NCBI GenBank assembly: GCA_003576705.1
Contig: QOZS01000037.1
Coordinates: forward strand, 1-59,075
Reading direction: 5' to 3'
Origin: Desertibaculum subflavum
GTDB lineage: Bacteria; Pseudomonadota; Alphaproteobacteria; Ferrovibrionales; Ferrovibrionaceae
Length of the DNA stretch: 59,075 nucleotides
In this document: piece by piece, positions 17,168-24,517 of the stretch
How the letters are laid out: the number at the start of each line of letters is the position of its first letter
Position numbering within the stretch: position 1 is the stretch's first letter
Translations under genes and position numbers: made by a program
Notes under the pieces: generated by a model
Seen by the model: the letters and a program-made list of their open reading frames with translations, nothing else
The model's database searches: none
Told to the model about the DNA's origin: nothing

Positions 17168-17583
17168 GGCGCCCCGATCAGCCCGGCGAAGCGGCGCAGC
17201 TTGGCCGCCGCCGAGGCTTCGAACGGCGCCAGCGACACGACCGGAAATTCGGCATCCAGCAAGGCGACCTTCCGCGGCTCCGGCATGCGTTCCACGGCCT
17301 CAGGCGCCACCAGGTCGACGATCCCGTACAGCGCCGTGTCCGTTACATAGGGCAGGGAAACAATGCCGAGGCCGCGGATTTCGATCCGGCCCGACAATGT
17401 GATCGGCGCACGGGCCAGCACCCGCCCGCCGTCGCGGCGCAGCTCGACCTGATCGTCGGCAACGAGCTTGGCGCCGCCATCGATCAGACGCAGCGCCAGA
17501 TCCGATTTGCCGGAGCCCGACGGTCCCCTCAACAAGATCCCCCTTCCGTCGAGGTCCACACAGGTGCCGTGCACCAGAAGCAT
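17164..17583 (-). CDS. hprK: HPr kinase/phosphorylase, short alphaproteobacterial form
   Basis: A 139-aa protein consisting only of the C-terminal kinase domain of HprK. Walker A is GPSGSGKS (residues 20-27), followed by KLVADDQVEL, the HprK-specific capping region, and RGLGIVSLPY. The N-terminal domain of Firmicutes HprK is absent, as usual in alphaproteobacteria. It phosphorylates HPr on the Ser52 equivalent. The gene heads the hprK-rapZ-EIIA-ptsH operon. Normally chvG precedes it directly; here two other genes intervene. Confidence 0.93.
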   Translation of the reverse strand: MLLVHGTCVDLDGRGILLRGPSGSGKSDLALRLIDGGAKLVADDQVELRRDGGRVLARAPITLSGRIEIRGLGIVSLPYVTDTALYGIVDLVAPEAVERMPEPRKVALLDAEFPVVSLAPFEASAAAKLRRFAGLIGAP

Positions 17584-17592
17584 GGGGCGCGA

Positions 17593-17621
17593 AGGTTGCG
17601 CTGCGGTGCAGCAGAAGTCAA
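17593..17621 (-). promoter_or_regulatory. Candidate sigma-70 promoter for hprK operon
   Basis: On the reverse strand TTGACT (17621-17616) is followed after 17 nt by CAACCT (17598-17593). The -35 is strong and the -10 weak. Transcription from here would begin very near the hprK ATG at 17583, giving a short or absent leader. Because hprK is cut off from chvG in this genome, the operon needs its own promoter in the 133-bp gap. Confidence 0.35.
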
Positions 17622-17716
17622 TGAGTCCACATGGCCTAGTTGACGGCCAGCGGTTCCTCGCCGGCCATCGAGCCCTGCTGATGTAGTAATTCGATCAGAG
17701 GTTTAGAAGAGGACGG

Positions 17717-18454
17717 TCAGCGCTTGGCGAAGGCGGCGACCCGGGCGGCCGAATCGGGGCCGCGGCCGACGCCCTTCTCGCGTTCCTCGCGGATCGCCTG
17801 GGCGCGCGGCAGGTCGCCGGCCCGGGCCAGCAGCGCCTTCTCGTGGCGGAGCGTCCAGGGGGAGTTGGCGGCGACTTGCTTCGCCAGGTCGAGCGCGGCC
17901 TGGTCGAGCTCGGCATCGGCGACGCAGCGATTGGCGAGCCCGATCCGCTCCGCCTCGCAGCCGTCGACCACGCGGCCGGTGAACATCATCTCGCGCGCCT
18001 TCGGCAGGCCGATCCGGGCCGGCAGGCGCACCGACATGCCCCATTGCGGCACCATGGCGAACTTGCCGTGGGTGTCGCAGAACCGCGCCGTCTCCGAGGC
18101 GACGATCAGGTCGCAGCCGAGCACCAGCTCCAGCGCGCCGGTATAGCAATGGCCGCGCACCGCGCCGATCACGACCTGCGGCAGCGCCTCCAGCCGCTCG
18201 ATCGTCTCGGCCTGGAAATGCGGCGGTGCCGTCTCGCCGGCGGCGATCGCCTTGAGGTCGTTGCCGGCCGAGAACGAGCGGCCGGCGCCGGTCAGCAACA
18301 CGGCGCCGAACGTCTCGCCCTGCTGCGCGAGCGCATCGACATGGGAGCGCAGCTCGCCGAACAGGCGCGGGCTCAGCGCGTTCAGCTGATCGGGCCGATT
18401 GAGAGTCAGGATGGCGACATTGCCGTCGTCGCGGCGGGTGACCAGCTCGCTCAT
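17717..18454 (-). CDS. Enoyl-CoA hydratase/isomerase family protein
   Basis: A 245-aa crotonase-fold protein. The oxyanion-hole segments are SFSAGNDLKAI and GHCYTGALELVLGCDLIVA. The Glu equivalent to rat Glu144 is present in GALELVLG. The second catalytic Glu (rat Glu164) appears to be His in CDTHGKF, by a gap-free alignment made by eye. Chemistry may therefore differ from standard hydration. It lies alone between hprK and the Nudix-DsbA gene, divergent from the latter with 50 bp between starts. Confidence 0.85.
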   Translation of the reverse strand: MSELVTRRDDGNVAILTLNRPDQLNALSPRLFGELRSHVDALAQQGETFGAVLLTGAGRSFSAGNDLKAIAAGETAPPHFQAETIERLEALPQVVIGAVRGHCYTGALELVLGCDLIVASETARFCDTHGKFAMVPQWGMSVRLPARIGLPKAREMMFTGRVVDGCEAERIGLANRCVADAELDQAALDLAKQVAANSPWTLRHEKALLARAGDLPRAQAIREEREKGVGRGPDSAARVAAFAKR

Positions 18455-18504
18455 GGGGTTTCCTCCAGGTTGGCGCTAGCATAGCGGCCGAGGGAGAGGA
18501 CCGC

Positions 18505-19551
18505 ATGAACCGCGAATATCCGTCGCTGCCGATGGTGGGGGTCGGCGTGGTCGTCTGGCAGGGCGAGCGCGTGCTGATGATCCAGCGCGGCAAGGAGCCC
18601 AGGCGCGGCCAGTGGAGCCTGCCCGGCGGGTTGCAGGAGCTCGGCGAGAGCGTGGCCGAGGCGGCGGCGCGCGAGGTGCGCGAGGAGACCGGCATCGAGA
18701 TCGGCCCGCCCGTGCTGGTCGAGGTGATCGACGCGGTGCAGCGCGACGACGACGGCCGCATCCGCAGCCACTACACGCTGATCGACCTGACCGCGCAGTG
18801 GATGTCCGGCGAGCCGGTGGCGGGCGACGACGCCATGAACGCCGCCTGGAAGACCTTGGACGAGGTGCGCGAGATCGTCAGCTGGAGCGAGACGGTGCGG
18901 GTGATCGGCAAGGCGCGGGCGCTGCGCCCGCCGCCGCCGCGCCCCGCGCCGCCGGTGATCGAGTTCTTCTTCGACGTCGGCAGCCCCTGGACCTATTTCT
19001 GCGCGCTGCAGCTGCCGGAAGTGGCGCGGCGCGCCGGGGCGAATCTGGTCTGGCGGCCGTTCCTGCTCGGCGGCGTGTTCAAGCTGACCGGTAATCCGCC
19101 GCCGGTCATCGTGCCGCCGAAGCGGCAATGGCAGAGCCTCGACCTGGAGCGGACCGCGCAGCGGATCGGCACGGCGTTCCAGCGCAACCCGCATTTCCCG
19201 ATCAACACTCTCGCCCTGATGCGCGGCGCCGTCGCGGCGGAGGAACTCGGCTGCTTCGAGGCCTATGTGAGCGCCGTGTTCCGCGCCATCTGGGCCGAGG
19301 GCCGCAATATGGGCGACGCGGCGGTGGTGCGCGCCGCGGTGGCCGGGGCCGGCCTCGACGCCGAGGCGATCCTGGCCCGCGCCGCGACGCCGCTGGTGAA
19401 GGAGCAGCTGAAGGCGAACACCGCGGAGGCGGTGTCGCGCGGCGCCTTCGGCTCGCCCACCATGTTCGTCGGCGAGACGATGTTCTTCGGCCAGGACCGG
19501 CTCGGCGACCTGGAAGCGGCCCTGCTCAGCGGGCCGGGAGCACCACGGTGA
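18505..19551 (+). CDS. Fusion of Nudix hydrolase and DsbA-type 2-hydroxychromene-2-carboxylate isomerase domains
   Basis: A 348-aa single reading frame. Residues 1 to about 140 form a Nudix domain with the full box (GGLQELGESVAEAAAREVRE then ETGIEIG). A Pro-rich linker (RPPPPRPAPP) follows. From about residue 152 comes a thioredoxin-fold HCCA-isomerase domain (IEFFFDVGSPWTY, NPHFPINTLALMRG, GAFGSPTMFVGETMFFGQDR). The Nudix part should cleave nucleoside diphosphate derivatives. The second domain has a Ser at the family's GSH-activating position (SPW) rather than CxxC. The 3' end overlaps chvG by 26 bp, tail to tail. Confidence 0.88.
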   Translation: MNREYPSLPMVGVGVVVWQGERVLMIQRGKEPRRGQWSLPGGLQELGESVAEAAAREVREETGIEIGPPVLVEVIDAVQRDDDGRIRSHYTLIDLTAQWMSGEPVAGDDAMNAAWKTLDEVREIVSWSETVRVIGKARALRPPPPRPAPPVIEFFFDVGSPWTYFCALQLPEVARRAGANLVWRPFLLGGVFKLTGNPPPVIVPPKRQWQSLDLERTAQRIGTAFQRNPHFPINTLALMRGAVAAEELGCFEAYVSAVFRAIWAEGRNMGDAAVVRAAVAGAGLDAEAILARAATPLVKEQLKANTAEAVSRGAFGSPTMFVGETMFFGQDRLGDLEAALLSGPGAPR

Positions 19552-21136
19552 ACTTGGCGCCGATGCGCTGGCCCGCGGCGTCGACGGCGTTGCCGGCGAT
19601 CATCTGCCCGTCATGCGCCTCGACGATCTGGCGCGCGATCGCCAGCCCGAGCCCTGAATGGGTGCCGAAGCGCTCGCCGGCCGGGCGGTCGGAATAGAAC
19701 CGGTCGAAGATCTTCTCCAGGTTTTCCGGCGCGATGCCGGGGCCGCGATCCTCGACTTCCAGCACAACCCGCGGGCCGTCGCGGCGGAGCCGGAGGGTGA
19801 TCGGCGCGCCGGCCGGCGAGAACGAGATCGCGTTGTCGAGCAGGTTGCGCGCGACCTGGCCGAGCCGGCCTTCCAGGCCCATCACGTTCATGTCGCCGGG
19901 GCCGATATCGAGCTCGATGGTCGGCGCGCCGTCGCCGGCGGTCTCGGCATGGATCTCGGCCAGCGCGCCCAGCATGGCGGCGAGGTCGATCGGCTCCGCC
20001 TCGGAGCGCGCCATCTCGGCATCGAGGCGGGAGGCGTCCGAGATGTCGGAGATCAGCCGGTTGAGCCGGCCGATATCGCGCACGCAGATACGGATCAGGC
20101 GCTTGCGCTGCTCCTCGTCCTCCGACCGGGCGATGGTCTCGAGCGCCGAGCGCAATGAGGTGAGCGGGTTCTTCAGCTCGTGCGCCACGTCGGCGGCGAA
20201 GCTCTCGATCGCCTCGATGCGGGCATAGAGCGCGTCGGTCATGCCGCGCAAGGCGGTCGAGAGGTCGCCGATCTCGTCGCGCCGATGGGCGAAATCCGGG
20301 ATCTCCACCCTGCGGCCCTGGGCGGCGCGGGCGCGCACCGCGGCGACGGCGAGGCGGCGCACCGGCCGGCCGATGGTGCCGGCGAGGAAGAGCGAGAGCA
20401 GCACGGTCAGGCCGAGCACGCCGAGCAGCAGCTGGAGGATCGTCACCCGCTCGGCCCGCACCCGTCGCTCCACGTCGTCGGCGACGGTGGTCAGATGCAG
20501 CGCGCCGCGAATCTTGCGCAGCGCCTGGATCGGCGTCGCCACGGTGACCACGCGGGTGCCGTCGCCGAGCCGGCGGATGCGCACCGCGGTCTCGCCCTGC
20601 ATGGCCTCGACGATCTCCGGGAAGTCCTTCGGGGTCGAGGCCGCCTCGTCATAGGGCTCGACCGGATCGGGGCCGGTGAACAGCGCCGCCAGGCCGAGAT
20701 AGAACGCATCGGCGATGCGCTCGAACAGCGCCTCCTCGGCCGGCGGGCGCAGCAGGTCGAGCCGCTCCACCTCGGAGCCCGCCACCACGAAGCTGCGGCT
20801 GTCGGCGATCTGCGAGCCGTCGAGATCGTAGAGTCGGGCGCGGCTGCCGGTCGCGGCGACCAGGCGGCGGGTGATCTGGCGCGCCATCTCGATCTCGAGG
20901 CCGGGGATCTCCGGCGGGCCGGCGAAGGCGCTCTCGCCGATGGCGCCGGCGATCAGGTTGGCCTCCACCGCCAGCGCATGCGCCTTCTGCTCGACCAGGC
21001 CGGCGCGGTACTGGTCCAGATAGAGCAGGCCGAAGACGAGCAGCGCCGGCGCGATGGCATTGATCGCCAGGATGCGAAGCGTGAGCGGCGAGATCCACAG
21101 GCCGCGCCGGCGGGCGCGCGCCGCGAGCCCGGCCAT
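19526..21136 (-). CDS. chvG: Sensor histidine kinase of ChvG/ExoS type
   Basis: A 536-aa kinase with two membrane segments (ILAINAIAPALLVFGLLYL, ILQLLLGVLGLTVLLSLFL) flanking a periplasmic domain of about 200 aa. HAMP follows, then His319 in DVAHELKNPLTSL, and an HATPase domain with N-box LLDNAISFS and DRGPGI. Together with the response regulator 50 bp upstream it matches ChvG-ChvI/ExoS, which sense acid or envelope stress in alphaproteobacteria. The canonical partner ExoR is not in this window. Confidence 0.9.
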   Translation of the reverse strand: MAGLAARARRRGLWISPLTLRILAINAIAPALLVFGLLYLDQYRAGLVEQKAHALAVEANLIAGAIGESAFAGPPEIPGLEIEMARQITRRLVAATGSRARLYDLDGSQIADSRSFVVAGSEVERLDLLRPPAEEALFERIADAFYLGLAALFTGPDPVEPYDEAASTPKDFPEIVEAMQGETAVRIRRLGDGTRVVTVATPIQALRKIRGALHLTTVADDVERRVRAERVTILQLLLGVLGLTVLLSLFLAGTIGRPVRRLAVAAVRARAAQGRRVEIPDFAHRRDEIGDLSTALRGMTDALYARIEAIESFAADVAHELKNPLTSLRSALETIARSEDEEQRKRLIRICVRDIGRLNRLISDISDASRLDAEMARSEAEPIDLAAMLGALAEIHAETAGDGAPTIELDIGPGDMNVMGLEGRLGQVARNLLDNAISFSPAGAPITLRLRRDGPRVVLEVEDRGPGIAPENLEKIFDRFYSDRPAGERFGTHSGLGLAIARQIVEAHDGQMIAGNAVDAAGQRIGAKFTVVLPAR

Positions 21137-21186
21137 GCTGCGCGGCGGCCGGCGCTCCCTTCCCCGCGTCGTCGTGACCTCTGCGG

Positions 21187-21885
21187 TCAGGTCGGTTCCT
21201 TGTAGCGATAGCCGACGCCGTACAGCGTCTCGATCGAATCGAAATCGTCGTCGGCCTGCTTGAACTTCTTGCGGATGCGCTTGACGTGACTGTCGATGGT
21301 GCGGTCGTCGACATAGACGTCGTCGTCATAGGCCGCGTCCATCAGCTGGTCGCGGCTCTTCACATGGCCGGGGCGCTGGGCCAGCGATTGCAGGATCAGG
21401 AACTCGGTGACGGTGAGCGAGACCGGCGCGCCCTTCCAGGTGCAGTAATGCCGGTTGGCATCGAGCACGAGGTCGCCGCGCACCAGGGTCTTCTCCTCGA
21501 CGCCTTCGCCGCCCTTGGCGAGTTCGGTGCGGCGGAGCAGCGCCTTGATGCGCTCGATCAGGAGCCGCTGCGAGAACGGCTTCCGCATGTAGTCGTCGGC
21601 GCCCATCTTGAGGCCGAGCACCTCGTCGATCTCCTCGTCCTTGGAGGTGAGGAGGATGACCGGCACCTGGCTGTCGCGGCGCAGCCTTCCCAGCATCTCC
21701 ATCCCGTCCATGCGCGGCATCTTGATGTCGAGCAGGATCAGGTCGGCCGGCTTCTGCTGCAGGGCGCGCAGCGCCTCGGCGCCGTCGGTGAAGGTGCGCG
21801 TCTTGTAGCCTTCGGCCTCCAGCGCCATGGAAACCGAGGTGAGGATGTTGCGGTCGTCGTCGACCAGAGCGATCGTCGCCGTCAC
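21187..21885 (-). CDS. chvI: Response regulator of ChvI type
   Basis: A 232-aa OmpR-family regulator. The receiver has acidic residues LVDDDRN and phospho-acceptor Asp53 in LLLDIKMPRMDG. The winged helix ends in DDRTIDSHVKRIRKKFK and ETLYGVGYRYKE. GTG at 21885 is chosen because GGAGG lies 10 nt upstream and the receiver starts at once; the frame upstream runs into the repeat array and is not protein-like. It is followed by its kinase chvG. The array upstream lies where its promoter should be. Confidence 0.92.
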   Translation of the reverse strand: MTATIALVDDDRNILTSVSMALEAEGYKTRTFTDGAEALRALQQKPADLILLDIKMPRMDGMEMLGRLRRDSQVPVILLTSKDEEIDEVLGLKMGADDYMRKPFSQRLLIERIKALLRRTELAKGGEGVEEKTLVRGDLVLDANRHYCTWKGAPVSLTVTEFLILQSLAQRPGHVKSRDQLMDAAYDDDVYVDDRTIDSHVKRIRKKFKQADDDFDSIETLYGVGYRYKEPT

Positions 21886-21976
21886 CTTGGGGGAACCTCC
21901 GATTGGGGGAAACGAGGTTGGCGAGGAAAGTAGACCGCTTCGGGGCGGGATGCCAACGCGGGGGCGGGGCGGGGGC

Positions 21977-22468
21977 GGCGCATCTGTTCCGCCTCTTCTC
22001 TCCCTCCCCCGTGGCGCAGCGATGGGGGAGCGCAGGGGGGGCGGCCGCCGGAGGCGGACGAACGGCGCATCCGTTCCGCGGCGCACCTGTTCCGCCTGCC
22101 CGACCCGCCTCCCGGGCTGCGGACGGCGCATTTGTTCCTTTTGAACCGTCCCTCGGCGAGCGGGGGCGAAACCGGCGCATCTGTACCGCGGCGCGTCCGT
22201 TCCCTCTGCCCGGTCCAGCCCGCCCGGCGACCCTGAGCGGCGCATTTGTTCCCCGGCGCGTCTGTTCCGCCGGTCCCGTCCAGCCCATAGGCATCGGGCG
22301 GCGCGTTTGTTCCGCGGCGTGTCCGTTCCGCTCTCGACTTTCTCCCCGCCGAGGCGCGGCGCATCTGTTCCCTTTCGCCCCCTCGCGCCGCAAAATCGGC
22401 GTGGCAGGAAAGGTTGGGGTGGCGACCACATGGTGCGGCGCGTTCGTTCCGCGGCGCGCCTGTTCCGC
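21977..22468. repeat. Array of thirteen 16-bp units in tandem pairs
   Basis: The consensus unit is GGCGCRYYYGTTCCGC on the + strand. Units start at 21977, 22064, 22080, 22125, 22174, 22190, 22239, 22255, 22300, 22316, 22358, 22437 and 22453. Ten form five abutting pairs of 32 bp; three stand alone. Blocks recur about every 49-87 bp with unrelated GC-rich spacers of roughly 26-63 bp. Within units nearly all changes are transitions at positions 6-9. It fills the 820-bp gap between chvI and the toxin-antitoxin operon. No cas gene or protein-like frame is associated. Confidence 0.85.
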
Positions 22469-22591
22469 CGCATCTCGTGTTGCTGCTCGCGGCAGCATGT
22501 GGCCCGAGATTGCTTTACGCGCACAGCGATGCGTTTGCTGGCAAGGGCGCCGGAGGTCTCACTGGCCACTTTCCTCACACGCTCAATGATA

Positions 22592-22621
22592 ATGGTAAGA
22601 ATACCATATTTCCTATGGAAA
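22592..22621. promoter_or_regulatory. AT-rich double palindrome upstream of the toxin-antitoxin operon
   Basis: Two perfect dyads lie side by side: ATGGTA-AGAA-TACCAT (22592-22607) and TTTCC-TAT-GGAAA (22609-22621). The local AT content is far above the surroundings. They sit between the 16-bp repeat array and the antitoxin promoter and could be binding sites for a regulator of either the leftward or the rightward transcripts. Confidence 0.5.
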
Positions 22622-22651
22622 GAGAAATAAACGTTCGAGGTGCTGACCGGC

Positions 22652-22694
22652 TTGCTGTTTTCAGACAACTGTCCTAATTTTTCTGACAGCTGTC
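22652..22694 (+). promoter_or_regulatory. Promoter and paired operators of the Xre-RES operon
   Basis: TTGCTG (22652-22657), 17 nt, then TAATTT (22675-22680) is a plausible sigma-70 promoter. GACAACTGTC (22664-22673) lies in the spacer, and the perfect palindrome GACAGCTGTC (22685-22694) lies just downstream. They are 21 bp apart, two helical turns, as expected for cooperative antitoxin autorepression. Confidence 0.6.
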
Positions 22695-22708
22695 ACAGAC
22701 GCAAGCCG

Positions 22709-23218
22709 ATGTCTGCTTACGCAATGCCTGAGGGCACGGAATTCGGCCGGCTCGCCGAGCAGGCGCCATCCGTCGACAGGCGGGCCTGGTTCCGGCAGGT
22801 GGCCGATATTCTTGGCGGCGAGCCGGTCCTCAAATGCCGGCTCGATGAACCGATCGACGTCCACCGGTTGCTGATGCGGGGCCTGCCGAGCGAGGCCGCG
22901 CATCACCTGGTCGACAGCCTCCTCGCCATCGATCTCACCCCTGAGCTCGAGCGCGCGCTCGGCATGAGCCGGCGGACGCTCTCGCGCAAGAAATCAGGCC
23001 ATCTCACGCTGGAGCAGAGCGGGCGGACCTGGCGCCTCGCCGAGGTGATCGCCGCCGCGATCGACGTCCTCGGCTCGAGAGAGGCGGCCGAGGCTTGGCT
23101 CGAGAAGCCCGCGATGGGGCTCGACCAGGAACGCCCTATCGACCTGATCGCGACGCCGGCGGGCCATGACGAGGTCATGAGCTTCCTCGAACGCGTGAAG
23201 TACGGCGTCTATACGTGA
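22709..23218 (+). CDS. Xre/MbcA/ParS-type antitoxin (DUF2384)
   Basis: A 169-aa protein. The middle contains LERALGMSRRTLSRKKSGHLTLEQSGRTWRLAEVIAAA, the helix-turn-helix and toxin-binding region of MbcA/ParS/Xre antitoxins. The C-terminus ends DEVMSFLERVKYGVYT, which caps the RES toxin in solved relatives. ATG at 22709 is chosen as the first after the operators; ATG at 22724 is an alternative. The gene overlaps the RES toxin start by 4 nt (GTGA), the standard antitoxin-first order. Confidence 0.92.
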   Translation: MSAYAMPEGTEFGRLAEQAPSVDRRAWFRQVADILGGEPVLKCRLDEPIDVHRLLMRGLPSEAAHHLVDSLLAIDLTPELERALGMSRRTLSRKKSGHLTLEQSGRTWRLAEVIAAAIDVLGSREAAEAWLEKPAMGLDQERPIDLIATPAGHDEVMSFLERVKYGVYT

Positions 23219-23721
23219 CGCCGCTGCCGGCGGCGCTGGGCGGCAACGAGCTTGTCGCCTGGCGCCTGGACCGCGCCGAGTTCGCGCTGGCATGGGACAG
23301 CGGCGAGGGCGCCTTTCGCCAGGGCGGGCGCTGGAACAGCAGGGGCATTCGTGCCGTCTACTGCGCGCTCGATCCGGCGACCGCCATTCTCGAAGTGGCC
23401 GTGCACAAGGGCTTCACCGTTCTCGATACCCAGCCGCATGTCGTGACGTCGCTCGCGATCGATGCGCCGCACGAGGTCCATATCGTGCGGCCGGACGATG
23501 TGCCCAACCCGAACTGGCTCCATCCCGGCATCCCGAGTGCCGGGCAACGGGCCTTCGGCGATGCCCTCCTCACCCAGCACAAATTTGTCGTCATCCCGAG
23601 CGCCGTTTCCAGCCGCAGCTGGAATCTCATTTTTGTCGCCGCGAGCGCCAAAGAGACCTACCGGCTTCTGGCTCAAGAGAGGATCGCGCTCGATACGAGG
23701 TTCAATCCGCCGGCAGAGTGA
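23215..23721 (+). CDS. RES-domain toxin (NAD+-consuming)
   Basis: A 168-aa RES-domain protein. The conserved Arg in VAWRLDR, GGRWNSRG, the Tyr in AVYCALDPATAILE with its Glu, and the late Ser in IPSAVSSRSWN make up the family's NAD-binding pocket. RES toxins degrade NAD+ or ADP-ribosylate targets. GTG at 23215 overlaps the antitoxin stop. All marker residues are present, so the toxin is probably active. Confidence 0.92.
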   Translation: MTPLPAALGGNELVAWRLDRAEFALAWDSGEGAFRQGGRWNSRGIRAVYCALDPATAILEVAVHKGFTVLDTQPHVVTSLAIDAPHEVHIVRPDDVPNPNWLHPGIPSAGQRAFGDALLTQHKFVVIPSAVSSRSWNLIFVAASAKETYRLLAQERIALDTRFNPPAE

Positions 23722-23944
23722 CCAGCGGCTTTATCCTTGAGACCGCGGGCGGCTATTGGCGCTTGTCAGCACGAGATCGAGTAGCCGCGGTGCAGCAGAT
23801 CTGTCCAAGCCGGCCAAGTTGATCGGCCCTCTAGACGTTTTGCTCCTGTGCCGTGTGCTTCCAATCGGCAAGCGACTCGGCAATGATCGGTCGCCAATCA
23901 ATGCCGCAAGCTTGCCGCAAGTTGCGCAGTTCCAAGGGGAAGGA

Positions 23945-24511
23945 ATGCCGCGAATCATCGACTTTCATCCGTATGACGGTTTCGAGCGAAAGATTCAGAG
24001 ACTTGGGCTGACCAGCCTGCTCGATGAGGTGAAGACCCTAATTTCTGGGTTCGATCTGAAGATCGAAGAGAGCATTTACGCAAACGGAGCAGCGGTTCTG
24101 CGCGAGATGCTGGATGCGCGGTTCGCAGCGGCGCCAGGTTGGAAGATCGTAAAATCGGGGGGCATCGATTGGACGAAGTGCATCAAGCACAATGACGCGG
24201 AAATCTGCATGGGTGTGGAGTTGCAGATATCTGCGCGCAGTGACCTTCTGACCAACGATCTTACCCACCTCATGAAGGCCATCGAGGACGCCGAGATTGA
24301 TGTTGGCGTGATCGTGGTGCCTTGCGACGCGACTGCAAGGTTCCTGACTGATCGATGCCCGCGCTACAGCTATGCGCTTGACCATGTCGCCCGGGCAAAA
24401 GGGCAATTCAGCCCTTTGCTCGTGCTGTCTATTGCCCATGATGGACCGGGTGTCGCGCTACCGAAGAAGGTAACTAACACCGGCAAGGGGAGACTCAAGC
24501 TGAAACGCTGA
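23945..24511 (+). CDS. Type II restriction endonuclease, BglII/BstYI family
   Basis: A 188-aa protein. Asp84, Glu92 and Gln94 (HNDAE...GVELQIS) match the unusual D-ExQ active site of BglII (Asp84, Glu93, Gln95) in spacing and position. EIDVGVIVVPCDA continues the family core. ATG at 23945 has AAGGGGAAGGA directly upstream; BglII itself is somewhat longer (223 aa). It converges with a DNA methyltransferase 6 bp away, giving a complete R-M pair. Base composition is clearly less GC-rich than the neighbours, which suggests transfer. Specificity cannot be read, though RGATCY-like sites are the family's usual target. Confidence 0.8.
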   Translation: MPRIIDFHPYDGFERKIQRLGLTSLLDEVKTLISGFDLKIEESIYANGAAVLREMLDARFAAAPGWKIVKSGGIDWTKCIKHNDAEICMGVELQISARSDLLTNDLTHLMKAIEDAEIDVGVIVVPCDATARFLTDRCPRYSYALDHVARAKGQFSPLLVLSIAHDGPGVALPKKVTNTGKGRLKLKR

Positions 24512-24517
24512 GATCGC

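Noticed and set aside
21977..22468. CRISPR array
   Set aside because: Repeat blocks of 32 bp with spacers near 30 bp look similar, but each block is two degenerate 16-bp units, some blocks are single units, and no cas genes or leader are present.
21326..22668. Long reverse-strand protein with repeated Arg/Cys/Ala motifs fused to ChvI
   Set aside because: The peptide repeats only reflect the 16-bp DNA units read in several frames. ChvI has its own GTG with a good ribosome site at 21885.
23945..24511. Stating the recognition site as AGATCT
   Set aside because: Family membership does not fix specificity. AGATCT occurs in this window, which would be compatible with methylation but proves nothing.
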